A stretch of 64,000 nt of DNA from an uncultured Lachnospiraceae bacterium (GCA_902780385.1 CACZFF010000003.1:1-64000); one strand, 5' to 3'; shown: positions 1 to 9,111, numbered from the stretch's first letter. Made by a program: numbers and translations. The notes: generated by a model not told the origin, from the sequence alone.

Positions 1-51
1 TGGCGAAAATTTTCAGCTGATCCTCTCGGTGATCGAGAAAAACCTGATCCG

Positions 52-90
52 GGTGGAAGTTACTCTTACAAGGTGGAATTTACTTTTACA
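52..90. repeat. Pair of 19-bp direct repeats, possible mobile-element end
   Basis: Two near-identical 19-mers (GGTGGAAGTTACTCTTACA at 52-70 and GGTGGAATTTACTTTTACA at 72-90) differ at two positions and repeat with a 20-bp period. No complete gene reads through the first 147 bases. Multiple terminal direct repeats are typical of some insertion-sequence ends (for example the IS21 family), so this may be the right end of an element lying outside the window. That is inference, because no transposase is visible here. Confidence 0.35.
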
Positions 91-147
91 ACTGACCAAG
101 CTGTCGGAGTCACAGAACCACTATTAAAAGTTGTACCCTTTGCTCCT

Positions 148-1833
148 CTAATAATCGTCATGGTTTGTTTCCGCATCAGGCAGCATTTCTTCTGCAAGTC
201 CGGGACATCTGCTGAACGCGCAGGCTCCTATGTAATCCAGCTTCCCGGCTGAATGAATTTCCTTGAGGTTTTGACAGTCATAAAACGCTTCATCCCCGAT
301 ATAAGAAAGGCTTTGCGGCAGGCTGACCTTTTCTAGTGACCAGCAGGACTCAAATGCATTGTCGCCAATCATTTCCGTTCCTTCCGGAATCACATATTCT
401 GTTCCCTCCCGATTTTGCGGGTAGCAAATTATCCTCATGCCATCTGCACTGAACAGAACACCATCAAGGTCTTTCAAACAGCGATTTCCATCCGAAATCC
501 TGACATTCTCAAGAGACTGACAGCATGCAAAAGGATTGCTGCCCATGACTTCAAGGCTGTCAGGGATTAAAATGCTTTGTAAATTTTTACAATCACTAAA
601 TGCCTGAGCCCCTATCGATCTGATCCCCGGCGGAAGCTCTATTGAGGTAATTCCTGTCCCGTAAAAAGAAAGATCTCCAATTGAACGGATCTTTTCCGGA
701 ATCGAACAGAACCTCAGCATTTCACATCTAAAAAACATATAATCAGGGATTATTTTCATCTGTCTGGAAAGGCTCACAATTTGAAGACTTCTGCAGCAAA
801 AGAATATGCCTGTCCCACATTCTTCAAAAGAATCAGGAAACTCCATTTTAGTAAGCATATTACAACGCGCGAAGGCATCATTTCCTACCTTCTTCACTCC
901 GTCAGGAAGTTCTGCTTTATTCAACTTTTCACAGTTCTCAAAAGCAGAATCCCCTATACTTTTTAATCCATCAGGAAGTACTACTGTTTTCAGCTCACCA
1001 CAGTTCTCAAAAGCAGAATCTCCTATTTCAATAATTCCATCCGGAAGCTCAACAGATTGAATATGACGATTCTCTTTAAAAGCCTCTGCACCGATCATCG
1101 AAACAGGGTGTCCGTCCAGAGAGTCGGGAATACTGACCTGAGGATCTGTTCCATAGCCTCTGACAATCTCTGCGCTGTTATCTTCGAGTATCTGATAATC
1201 CCAGTGATACTGATGACTGTTTTTGGATCCAAGTCCCATGTAGTTATAGACTGCCGTGTAAATGATTACAACTAAACAAAGCAGTACAACCGCCGCAGTT
1301 GCGCGAATGACCTGCCATCTCAGCCGATCCTGATCTCCGAGGAACCTTTGCCGGTAATCCTTGTATATGTCATAGAAGTACTGAAAATATGAGATACACT
1401 CTTCATCATTGTATTTCGAAATAGATTCCGCGTCCCGGCATTTACGGATCATTCCTTTCTTCCGTCTGTAATCTATGGCCAATACCAATGCAATAAGTGC
1501 GAAAACTGGCAGTGAAATGAGAAAGCCATTCCGCAATGAGCCCACCTCATAGCCTCCTCCCACCCATAAACACATCAAGAATACAGGCAAGCACAACACC
1601 GCAAACGTGGCAATATTCTGTCCTCTATAATATTCTTCCAGATAATCAAAAAAGCCTATCTCCTCAAACACCTGTCCTATGGCAACAGCATCTTCTTTTG
1701 ATTTTGGCTGCTCAAGCTCAGGGACTTCCCTGACCATCTGTTTTTTCAATGCCTTTCTGAAAGCAAATGCCTCTCCGATAAAATTGATATATATGTTTAT
1801 CAGAAGTACAATAAATGGAACTATAATTGCCAT
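148..1833 (-). CDS. Membrane-anchored BspA-type leucine-rich-repeat protein
   Basis: This 561-residue protein starts at an ATG behind an AGGGTG ribosome site. The N-terminal ~200 residues hold hydrophobic segments at about 1-22, 72-92, 101-121 and 178-198. From about residue 240 to 545 there are tandem BspA/LRR_5 repeats of about 23 residues, with the recurring pattern 'IGDSAFENC..L..V.LPDGL..IG'. Such repeats usually form an extracellular adhesion or recognition solenoid. The gene is the most distal visible member of the minus-strand cluster with Ser/Thr kinases and type VII secretion genes. Its link to secretion is contextual only. No catalytic domain is visible and the ligand is unknown. 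Confidence 0.8.
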   Translation of the reverse strand: MAIIVPFIVLLINIYINFIGEAFAFRKALKKQMVREVPELEQPKSKEDAVAIGQVFEEIGFFDYLEEYYRGQNIATFAVLCLPVFLMCLWVGGGYEVGSLRNGFLISLPVFALIALVLAIDYRRKKGMIRKCRDAESISKYNDEECISYFQYFYDIYKDYRQRFLGDQDRLRWQVIRATAAVVLLCLVVIIYTAVYNYMGLGSKNSHQYHWDYQILEDNSAEIVRGYGTDPQVSIPDSLDGHPVSMIGAEAFKENRHIQSVELPDGIIEIGDSAFENCGELKTVVLPDGLKSIGDSAFENCEKLNKAELPDGVKKVGNDAFARCNMLTKMEFPDSFEECGTGIFFCCRSLQIVSLSRQMKIIPDYMFFRCEMLRFCSIPEKIRSIGDLSFYGTGITSIELPPGIRSIGAQAFSDCKNLQSILIPDSLEVMGSNPFACCQSLENVRISDGNRCLKDLDGVLFSADGMRIICYPQNREGTEYVIPEGTEMIGDNAFESCWSLEKVSLPQSLSYIGDEAFYDCQNLKEIHSAGKLDYIGACAFSRCPGLAEEMLPDAETNHDDY

Positions 1834-1873
1834 TGTTTCACCCTGGTTGAAAGTATTATTTCAGCACTCTCTT

Positions 1874-2126
1874 TTACAGTTTCATCGTTTTCTTTATGTC
1901 AGTAATGTCATATCCAAACTGTGCTGCCTTCCTGAGCCAGGCTTCCGCCAGGGAGAGGTCCTCCTGATGAGCTTCATAGACCGCATTTACATACAGTGCG
2001 CCCGCTTTTGAAACAAGGGTGAATTCCGGTGCACGCTGAAGACATCTCATAGACGGTTCCAAAGCCGCCGCTGCCAATCTCACGGACGATCGTCCAGTCC
2101 GACCAGGGTATGGTAATGTTGTTCAA
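1874..2126 (-). pseudogene. Broken Ser/Thr kinase copy A (N-lobe start joined to a Sel1-like tail)
   Basis: Reading minus from a TTG at 2126, the first ~27 codons match the start of the two intact kinases downstream (NNITIPW.DWTIVREIG then GGFGTVYE). The kinase frame then runs into a stop. A second frame continues as a tail containing 'LSLAEAWLRKAAQFGYDI', which resembles a Sel1/TPR repeat end and stops at 1874. The catalytic core is absent. I read this as a remnant of a kinase with a different C-terminal domain, lost by deletion and frameshift. A 69-residue open frame starting at GTG 2083 covers the tail and could in principle still be translated. Confidence 0.7.
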
Positions 2127-2150
2127 ATTGTTTCTCTCTGAAAAATCTGA

Positions 2151-3545
2151 TCAATAGGCAAACACGTGGCAGGCACCATCTTTATAGGCATAAAGCCTGC
2201 CATATGCCGCAATTATATTTTCCCACTCATAATCGAGAAGCTGCTTTCCGTCCCGCAGTTCAACAGCGCCATAGCGTCTGCTCTCGGGGCTTTTTATAGC
2301 CACGAGGGCAGTATCAAGTACTTTTCCGTCTGAACCTTCAGCAAGGGTTAATGTCTCTCCGGTATTCAGGATGAGCAGATCATTCTCCGAAACACCAGTC
2401 ACCAGATCGGTGCTAGGCTGGTATATAATCTGGTCTGACACAAGACGGCCGTCGGGAGCATAAAGACTATATCTTTCGCTGTCTCCTTCCTTTTTTACAT
2501 AGAAAAAGCCTTCCTCCAGTACAACAAGATCAGTACTACTGTACTTTGGTTCAACAAGTGTCTTCCCTGTTTTGTCTACGACACCATAGAGTATATTCCC
2601 GTTACCGTCTTTTACTGAAACCTTGAAAGTTCCTCCCTCTATAGGCTCCACCTCCGCATCGTAGACAGGTTCTACCAGTATAGAACCATCCAAGGACATG
2701 ACGCCGTATTTGCCATCGTCCCCCCTGAAAGAAAGATACCCGCCCTCTAGAACACGAACGTTCTTGTCGGTTGTCGCAAGGAGCTTCAGGTGATCATCAT
2801 AAACCCGGGTAACCTCATTTCCAACACTATCATCCACATAGTATTCGTGATCGTCAGATGCACTGAGATCAGAGGCATCCTTTTCAATCACTTTGCCTGA
2901 CGCATCAAGGATCTGCTGTTTGCCCTGTTCATCAGGAGCCATATAGGTCGTCCCGACAACATAGAAGTGCTGGTTTCTCTTTGTTAACACACGATCTTCC
3001 AGCAATTTCTGACTTCTCAGATCATAAAGCTGCCTTTTCCCTTTGTAATATATCGGGGTGGTGTCCCCGGTCCCGGAAACAGCAGCGGTCAGATCTTTCG
3101 GGGAAATATTCATTACAGACTCTTCTACATTGTCTGTCTGTTCCTCTCCGGTAACGATTTCCACAAAGTTTTCATTTTGTCTGTTAATATCAGCAAGGGC
3201 CCAGGGAAAGAGAACCGTTCCGTCTTCTTTGACCATACAGCTCTCCACAGTCTCATCTCCCTGCCGTTGCAGGCACCAGGCATCACCACCCAGATATTTA
3301 CAGAAGTAAAAAGTGAGATCGGGAAATTCTTTTCCCTCGGCATTTACAAATATATATTGTCTCCTGTCCTTCTTGTCATTTTCACCGGTCTCTTTACACA
3401 GTAGTTTCGCTCCGAAGGAAGACTGGACACTCAAGTCATCATCCTCACCCTCGAATGTGGTTGTCTCCTGCACTTCAGCGTACGCTGTCACAGTTCCAAC
3501 CAGCATGACCATGGCGATCAGCATTGCTATCAGTCGTTTCTTCAT
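2151..3545 (-). CDS. Secreted WG-repeat-like protein
   Basis: This 464-residue protein starts at an ATG preceded by AGAGGAGG. Residues 1-25 form a clear signal peptide (basic MKKR, hydrophobic core, AYA cleavage site). No later membrane segment or lipobox is seen, so the product should be exported. The middle holds WG-like repeats such as 'KYGVMSLDGSILVEPVYD' and 'LYGVVDKTGKTLVEPKY', a beta-propeller-like repeat common in exported proteins of Clostridia. It lies between two broken kinase copies and is co-oriented with the kinase genes. It may be a surface partner or sensor of that system, but nothing in the sequence proves this. Confidence 0.75.
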   Translation of the reverse strand: MKKRLIAMLIAMVMLVGTVTAYAEVQETTTFEGEDDDLSVQSSFGAKLLCKETGENDKKDRRQYIFVNAEGKEFPDLTFYFCKYLGGDAWCLQRQGDETVESCMVKEDGTVLFPWALADINRQNENFVEIVTGEEQTDNVEESVMNISPKDLTAAVSGTGDTTPIYYKGKRQLYDLRSQKLLEDRVLTKRNQHFYVVGTTYMAPDEQGKQQILDASGKVIEKDASDLSASDDHEYYVDDSVGNEVTRVYDDHLKLLATTDKNVRVLEGGYLSFRGDDGKYGVMSLDGSILVEPVYDAEVEPIEGGTFKVSVKDGNGNILYGVVDKTGKTLVEPKYSSTDLVVLEEGFFYVKKEGDSERYSLYAPDGRLVSDQIIYQPSTDLVTGVSENDLLILNTGETLTLAEGSDGKVLDTALVAIKSPESRRYGAVELRDGKQLLDYEWENIIAAYGRLYAYKDGACHVFAY

Positions 3546-3643
3546 AATGTGCCTCCTCTAATAAAAATCGATTAATGTTAACAGTGTTTGTATGAATATC
3601 ATTACCACATTGCTACGTTCATGAGATGCCCCCGTCCGGCATA

Positions 3644-3798
3644 TCATTCTAGATCGCAGAAGTCACTGCCAAGCTTAATGATCTGCGTTTCAGAAAACTG
3701 AGGGTTTTGCACCAGCACTTCTGACATCGGGTGGAGCAGTTCCATGCGGAAGAAAATATCCCAGCCCAGTCCGGCCAGGGAATGGTAACGTTGTTTAT
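3644..3798 (-). pseudogene. Broken Ser/Thr kinase copy B (internal deletion)
   Basis: Minus-strand reading begins at an ATA at 3798, where the intact kinases have ATG, and encodes NNVTIPWPDW, the family's first residues. It then jumps, out of frame, to GWDIFFRMELLHPM and 'IIKLGSDFCD'. These align with residues ~110-146 of the intact kinases. About 100 codons have been removed, and the rest of the kinase is missing. The join falls at a short CAGTCC/GAGTCC similarity present at both places in the intact paralogues, which suggests deletion between microhomologies. The surrounding 3546-3898 stretch holds no other gene. Confidence 0.75.
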
Positions 3799-3898
3799 CT
3801 TATTGGCATCATCCCTGTATCTGGCAGCAATACAGGCATCAATACATTTCCTTTCTTACGACTAGACCCATTGTGAAACTGCCGGTCAGACAGATCAA

Positions 3899-6091
3899 TT
3901 AGTTCTCGAAATAAAAACCTATGGTTCCAATACATTTATCGCTATCACTTTCCACTATAACACTATTGTCATCATGTTCGATTGTTATTCCGTTATAATT
4001 GATACCGATACGTAGAACTTTTGGAGATTCATAGTCATCCATGGACCAGGAGTGAAATCTCCATCCATCCTTTTCCCATGTAAGTGTATATGTTTCGGAA
4101 GTGTGCTCTCCATAATTCTTTGTTGCTTCCTGGAGTATTCTAAATTGGTCTATTGTAAGTCCTGCTTCCTCCCAACTTCCCGTACTTAGCAGTTCTATAA
4201 ATTCTGTTGGCAAAAAACCGCTCAAAGCTTTTTTCTGTATCCCTGGCGCATTCGCACTCCATTTGTTAGCTTCTTGTTCCCACAGCTCTTGGTTATTATG
4301 ACGAAAACATGGAGCATTATGACGATTTGCACCTCCTTTAAATGTTACATATCTTCTTTCCCTAAAATATTCACCAGCTGGTAATAAGGTAATATTAATT
4401 TCGCACCAATTCTCAGGGGTTTTATCATCTGACAAAGGATATACAGCACGCAGATGTAATTCGTTGGAATCTTCGTACCATTTCATATCCTCGGTCTCCG
4501 GAATATTAGGAGTCATTTTGCTCCAGTCATCTTCAAATGATGGCATAAATTGCCACCCTGCATCCTGCAGTTTGACGGCGATGTCGCTAATAGAATCGTT
4601 CACATAATCAACATTAAGCTGATCCATGCCATCCATAAACTCATTCCTGTATTTATAATAAAAGTCCTCACAGAAAGAGAGTTCTTCAATTGCTTCATCA
4701 GTCAGCTCTTTTCCAGATGTCACAGTCTGTGTATTTGCACCGGTGTCAGATGAATCATTCTTCCTGCCAAATAAGAAAAATGCTGCTACAAGCAAGAGAA
4801 TAAGGCATGCCGCCGCTCCGCTGATTACCAAGGCCCCCGGTCCTTTTTTCCCACCAGAGACTGTCTGCTTCCCAGAGTAGTTGCCAGCCTTTTCTGATTT
4901 TTCGGTTTTTTCAATAATATCGGCAGGTTCTCTATTATCTCCTTTAAATCTATCCGGATCACCGACACTGACATCGATATCCCATCCATCTTCTCCCGGT
5001 TTTTCCCCTGCCTGGGATGCTCCGTGGAAATGACCTTCTTCATTTCTGGCACGACTTATGGAAGAACTTCCTCCCTGGAAGGAACCTTCCGAAGCATTCT
5101 CAATGTCCATATAGAAAACATGCTCTGTCCGTTCAGCTTCCGCATTTATCTTCCCTTCATTCTCATGCTCAGGGATTCCGGCTTCTGTCATCAATGCATT
5201 CAGCTCTTTGAACATCTCTTCCGCACTGGAGAAGCGGTCTTTGGGATGATATGAGCATGCTTTGAGCACAATTCTTTTCAGTTCCGCACTTCCATTTAAA
5301 GGAGGCGGGAATTCCGCTCCTTCACTGAAACGCCGGATGCGGGCCTGTTCCTCCTCCGCCGCCGTCGGCGGACGGTCCACCGGCAGAAAGGGCCTGCGCC
5401 GGTTATTCAAGAGCCAGTAGAGGATCATGCCAAGAGAGTAAATATCCACCTCTTTCCCATATTTTTCTCCGTGAAATACCTCTGGAGCCATGTAGCTGAA
5501 TGTTCCGGCCTTGGACGCCGCCGTACTGTGTTCCATGGTCCGGGCGATCCCAAAATCCCCCAGCTTCCAGTCACCTGCAGCACTCTTAAAAATGTTATCC
5601 GGCTTTATATCCCGGTGTATGATATTTTTCTTCTGACACAGAACCAGAGCCTGACAGATATCACAGCCGATTCTTATAATTTCTTCTTCTGTGAAATCCT
5701 TTTGGCCTCTTAGGATCTCTCTCATCGGAGTAAGCAGCTCCATTCGGATATACAGGTCCCATCCCGGACCGTCTGCATGGGGAATAGCCTTGCGATCCTC
5801 TACACTGACGATGTGGGAATTGCCTTTCATCTGCACCTGGAGCGTATACTCTTCGACAATCTTCTTCAGCTGGTCTTTATATCGACTGGTAATATCGCTA
5901 ATGTCATAACCTTCCATCCTGAGCTGATCGATTTCATCCGCTTCCCGGGGCAGTGTGATGACCTTCAGCGCCGAGTGCTCCTCATGTCCGAACTGGTCTC
6001 TTCTGCTTATTTCATAGACTGTGCCAAAACCTCCGTGACCGATTCTACGGACGATTTTCCAGTCCGGCCAGGGTATGGTAATGTTGTTCAT
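3899..6091 (-). CDS. Transmembrane Ser/Thr protein kinase with extracellular domain
   Basis: This 730-residue protein should phosphorylate Ser/Thr residues on cytoplasmic targets. The kinase domain occupies ~10-300, with a glycine loop (G18, G20, G23), Lys43, HRDIKPDN at 159-166, DFG at 179-181 and APE near 200. All catalytic residues are present. An acidic, charged linker (~300-415) leads to one membrane helix (~418-440). The outer domain (~450-730) has no family I recognise and no PASTA repeats. The start has an AGGAGAAAC ribosome site. The kinase half is closely similar to the next gene upstream, but the C-terminal halves are unrelated. The 3' third is visibly more AT-rich than the 5' part, which suggests domain replacement. 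It lies 3 kb beyond the PP2C phosphatase and the T7SS genes. Confidence 0.9.
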   Translation of the reverse strand: MNNITIPWPDWKIVRRIGHGGFGTVYEISRRDQFGHEEHSALKVITLPREADEIDQLRMEGYDISDITSRYKDQLKKIVEEYTLQVQMKGNSHIVSVEDRKAIPHADGPGWDLYIRMELLTPMREILRGQKDFTEEEIIRIGCDICQALVLCQKKNIIHRDIKPDNIFKSAAGDWKLGDFGIARTMEHSTAASKAGTFSYMAPEVFHGEKYGKEVDIYSLGMILYWLLNNRRRPFLPVDRPPTAAEEEQARIRRFSEGAEFPPPLNGSAELKRIVLKACSYHPKDRFSSAEEMFKELNALMTEAGIPEHENEGKINAEAERTEHVFYMDIENASEGSFQGGSSSISRARNEEGHFHGASQAGEKPGEDGWDIDVSVGDPDRFKGDNREPADIIEKTEKSEKAGNYSGKQTVSGGKKGPGALVISGAAACLILLLVAAFFLFGRKNDSSDTGANTQTVTSGKELTDEAIEELSFCEDFYYKYRNEFMDGMDQLNVDYVNDSISDIAVKLQDAGWQFMPSFEDDWSKMTPNIPETEDMKWYEDSNELHLRAVYPLSDDKTPENWCEINITLLPAGEYFRERRYVTFKGGANRHNAPCFRHNNQELWEQEANKWSANAPGIQKKALSGFLPTEFIELLSTGSWEEAGLTIDQFRILQEATKNYGEHTSETYTLTWEKDGWRFHSWSMDDYESPKVLRIGINYNGITIEHDDNSVIVESDSDKCIGTIGFYFEN

Positions 6092-6215
6092 ACTGTTTCT
6101 CCTAAATGAATATCCTGCCAGGTTACATCTGTCAGTGATTCTTTTTCCCGGATAACAACACGCTTCTCCTTCAAATTTATCAGAAAATCAGATCCGAACG
6201 CTTCCTGGATCTAAT

Positions 6216-7892
6216 TCACTTCAAAGACCGATGCTCTGCAGCTTGTTTATTGTATTGATTGTCTAGAATGATAGCGATAACGCCGGGTAGAAAAATAGCA
6301 GCTACAATGCAGACTATTACCACCCATATAGGCACTTTATCAAAATAAAGCGAGAGACCTATATATCCACCGAAAAATGCTATTATCGCGTATATCCAAT
6401 ACCATTTATCATATTCATCATAGGAGACCTCAACCTTTAAAAGATATTTACTACCGCGATATGTGATTTCTAATAATTCATTTATATAGCACCATGGCGG
6501 AATATGGGCTGTAAAGTCAACTGTATCTCCCTTTGTATTTTCTAATACCAGCCTGACATCTTTCCCTGATGATAATTCTTTATACGTCAGTTTAATAATT
6601 GTATACTTCTTGTCATTAGTATCTAGTATTTTTCCAGTTTGTCGGACATAAGGCTTTGAATAAGAACTTGCCTGTTCTGTTTTTGCTGATTTTCTGATCC
6701 CCTCAGCTATATTATCGATTTCGACAGACCGCTCCGTCTTCTCGATATTTCCCAAAAAGTCATTTTTGTTTTTTCCGCCCACAGGCCGATGAGGCTTTCC
6801 AATGGTTCCCGGGTCATCTTTTTCCCAGCCATTTCCCATAGAAACTCCTTCGCCTGCGGCAGACCCGCTTCCAATTGAAACGTCTGATCCAGCGCTTATG
6901 CCACTTCCTTCGTATGCGCTCTCCAAAACAGCAAAAGAATCGTAAGTGTCTTTCCCTGCAGCAGCTGAGGCATTGACATGATGTGCCCCGGACTCGACAG
7001 CCTGCAGGTCCATAAGCATCTCCTCCGGACTTGAATACCGGTCCTTTGGATGGTAGGCACAGGCTTTGAGGACGATCCGTTTCAGCTCTTCGCTTCCACG
7101 TACAGGCGAAGGCAGGGGATCCCCGCGAAAGCGTTTGATCCTGGCCTGTTCGTCCTCTGAAGCCGTCGGAGGACGATCCACCGGCAGGAAAGGTCTGCGC
7201 CGCTTGTTTAAGAGCCAGTAGAGGACCATACCCAGAGAGTAGATATCTACCTGCTTGCCATATTTTTCTCCATGGTAAACTTCCGGTGCCAGATAGTTGA
7301 AGGTTCCTGCCTTTGTAGCTTTCGTTGTATGCTCCATCGTCCGGGCGATACCGAAATCACCCAGCTTCCAGTCCCCTGCGTCGCCCAGAAAAATATTATC
7401 CGGCTTAATGTCACGATGAATGATATCTTTCCTGTGGCAGACATTCAGGGCCTCGCAAATATCCGTTCCAATCTTTATGATTTCCTTTTCTGACAAGTCC
7501 TGTTTTGTCAACAGTTCTTCCATCATAGGGCGCAGCAGTTCCATCCGGATAAAGAGATCCCAGCCGAGTCCATCTGAATGGGCTGTGACCATATTATCGT
7601 CGACCCGGACAATATTGGGATACCCCTTCAGCTGGTTCTGCAGGTAATATTCCTGATTGATCTTCTGTGCGTCTTCTTTTAATCTGGCTGAAATACTGGC
7701 ATCATCGTATCCGTCCATGCGGTACTGATTGATCACCTCCGCTTCATGGGGAATATTGATAACTTTTAAGGCCGCCTTTTCTTCGCTGCCGTACTGATCT
7801 TTGCGGCTGATCTCATAGACGGTTCCGAAGCCGCCGCGGCCGATCTCACGGACAATTGTCCAGTCCGGCCAGGGTATGGTAATGGTTTTCAT
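6216..7892 (-). CDS. Ser/Thr protein kinase with two C-terminal membrane helices
   Basis: This 558-residue paralogue of the neighbouring kinase has an intact catalytic set: GRGGFG loop, Lys43, HRDIKPDN (~159-166), DFG (~179-181) and the APE segment. Both proteins share an insert between beta-3 and helix C ('RM.GYD..SI..R'), marking them as one subfamily. Residues ~300-430 are a low-complexity Ser/Gly linker. A beta-rich cytoplasmic domain (~430-495) follows, then two membrane helices (~499-517 and ~521-543) that leave almost nothing outside. It may therefore sense from inside or within the membrane, unlike its neighbour. It lies between a terminator-like hairpin and the second kinase gene. 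Confidence 0.9.
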   Translation of the reverse strand: MKTITIPWPDWTIVREIGRGGFGTVYEISRKDQYGSEEKAALKVINIPHEAEVINQYRMDGYDDASISARLKEDAQKINQEYYLQNQLKGYPNIVRVDDNMVTAHSDGLGWDLFIRMELLRPMMEELLTKQDLSEKEIIKIGTDICEALNVCHRKDIIHRDIKPDNIFLGDAGDWKLGDFGIARTMEHTTKATKAGTFNYLAPEVYHGEKYGKQVDIYSLGMVLYWLLNKRRRPFLPVDRPPTASEDEQARIKRFRGDPLPSPVRGSEELKRIVLKACAYHPKDRYSSPEEMLMDLQAVESGAHHVNASAAAGKDTYDSFAVLESAYEGSGISAGSDVSIGSGSAAGEGVSMGNGWEKDDPGTIGKPHRPVGGKNKNDFLGNIEKTERSVEIDNIAEGIRKSAKTEQASSYSKPYVRQTGKILDTNDKKYTIIKLTYKELSSGKDVRLVLENTKGDTVDFTAHIPPWCYINELLEITYRGSKYLLKVEVSYDEYDKWYWIYAIIAFFGGYIGLSLYFDKVPIWVVIVCIVAAIFLPGVIAIILDNQYNKQAAEHRSLK

Positions 7893-7959
7893 ATTAATTT
7901 TTCCTCATCGTCTCAATCAGAGTGGCTATCTGGGCCTTCCACGCTTCTTCTGCCTCCCC

Positions 7960-7990
7960 AAAAACTGCTATGCCTATAGCGGCATAGCAG
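7960..7990 (-). terminator. Hairpin plus U-run after the PP2C gene
   Basis: CTGCTATGCC (7965-7974) and GGCATAGCAG (7981-7990) are perfect 10-bp arms around a 6-base loop. On the minus strand the stem is followed directly by TTTTT. It would end transcripts coming from the phosphatase/T7SS genes about 70 bases before the kinase start, so the kinases may have their own promoter or depend on readthrough. Confidence 0.55.
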
Positions 7991-8051
7991 TCAGGAAAAA
8001 CTTTGATGGCCAAAGTCATCTGTCGTTACTGCACACACCGTGACTAGTATG

Positions 8052-8097
8052 GGGCGTTTTCCATTCTAAATTGGCCATCGGCCAATGGAAAACGCCC
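8052..8097. repeat. Nested inverted repeat in the kinase-phosphatase gap
   Basis: GGGCGTTTTCCATT (8052-8065) pairs perfectly with AATGGAAAACGCCC (8084-8097). A second small hairpin, TTGGCC-ATC-GGCCAA, lies at 8071-8085 and competes with the right arm. There is no U-run, so it is not an obvious terminator. The gap 7893-8254 holds this element and the hairpin at 7965, and no gene that I can see. Confidence 0.5.
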
Positions 8098-8254
8098 TTG
8101 AACCCGGTCAGGGCTGTAGCCCCCACACCAGACAGGTAAAGCCTTTGGTGCGGGAGTGACTCGTTGCCATCTGTCATTCTAATGAGCAGTATTTCATACT
8201 GGTCTGCCGTACGTCCTGAAACACTGTTAAAAGGTTCATCTCTTTTTACCGAGT

Positions 8255-9076
8255 CTAATAAACATCAATAACAATGACTGTTATATTGTCTCTGCCTCCA
8301 TTTTCCAATGCCAGTTTCTTCAGATTTTCAGCGCAGTCCTCCGGATATTCATGTTGGATAAGAACTTCGCCGATCACATCCTGATCCACCATATCTGTCA
8401 GTCCGTCGCTGCAAAGAAGATAACGGTCTCCCGCCTGATAATATCCGCTCTGAATGAAAGGCTCTATGCGCAGCTCTTCCGGATCAATGCCCAGAAACTG
8501 AGTGAGATAGGGCTTGCGGTTGGTGATTCCGTTTGCCTTCATCTCCGCCTCGTCCGTGTGATCGACAGAGATCTGCCGCAGCTGTCGGCCTCTGAAGAGA
8601 AAAGCCCTGCTGTCTCCCAGATTACAGACCCATACCTGATTCTCATGGAAAAAGAGAGAGACCAGTGTGGACCCCATTTGGTGTACGCCTAAGGATTTGC
8701 CGATCTGAAAGACTTTCTCGTTGATATGCAGGCACATCCTCGTGAGGGAAGGCGTGATGTCGCAGGGATTGATATTGTCCGGCATCCCCAGGAAGTTCTC
8801 TGTCTCCGCGGCGGCAGTATAGGAAGCTACTTCGCCATAGTCACCTCCCCCCATGCCGTCAAATACTGCAAAAAACAAGTCTTCCGGCAGTGTTATCTGA
8901 TCCGACAGACACTCCTGCAGGCCGTCATTGTCCCTGGGTAAATACCGGCCTGCAAAATAAAAATTGTCTTCATTGTTGGATCGCTTCAGTCCCTTGTCAC
9001 AGACACAGGCAGCGATCAGTTCCGGTTCATTTCCCAGGAAGCGGTCCAGCCATTTTGTTCCTGCTTTTGTTTTCAA
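8255..9076 (-). CDS. PP2C-family Ser/Thr protein phosphatase
   Basis: This 273-residue single-domain cytoplasmic phosphatase should remove phosphates placed by the neighbouring kinases. The metal-binding PP2C motifs are present in order: 'KGLKRSNNEDNF' near residues 28-40, 'VFDGMGG' (~94-100), 'LCSDGLTDMV' (~222-231) and 'GRDNITVIV' near the end. Its length suits a catalytic domain with no regulatory extension. The start is a TTG at 9074-9076 with GAGGAA about 10 bases upstream. It follows the type VII genes in the same direction, so the phosphatase, the kinases and the FHA domain of EssC could form one phospho-circuit. Its substrates are unknown. Confidence 0.92.
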   Translation of the reverse strand: MKTKAGTKWLDRFLGNEPELIAACVCDKGLKRSNNEDNFYFAGRYLPRDNDGLQECLSDQITLPEDLFFAVFDGMGGGDYGEVASYTAAAETENFLGMPDNINPCDITPSLTRMCLHINEKVFQIGKSLGVHQMGSTLVSLFFHENQVWVCNLGDSRAFLFRGRQLRQISVDHTDEAEMKANGITNRKPYLTQFLGIDPEELRIEPFIQSGYYQAGDRYLLCSDGLTDMVDQDVIGEVLIQHEYPEDCAENLKKLALENGGRDNITVIVIDVY

Positions 9077-9111
9077 GACAAGTATTCCTCTCTGTTACAG
9101 GTCGATCTTTG

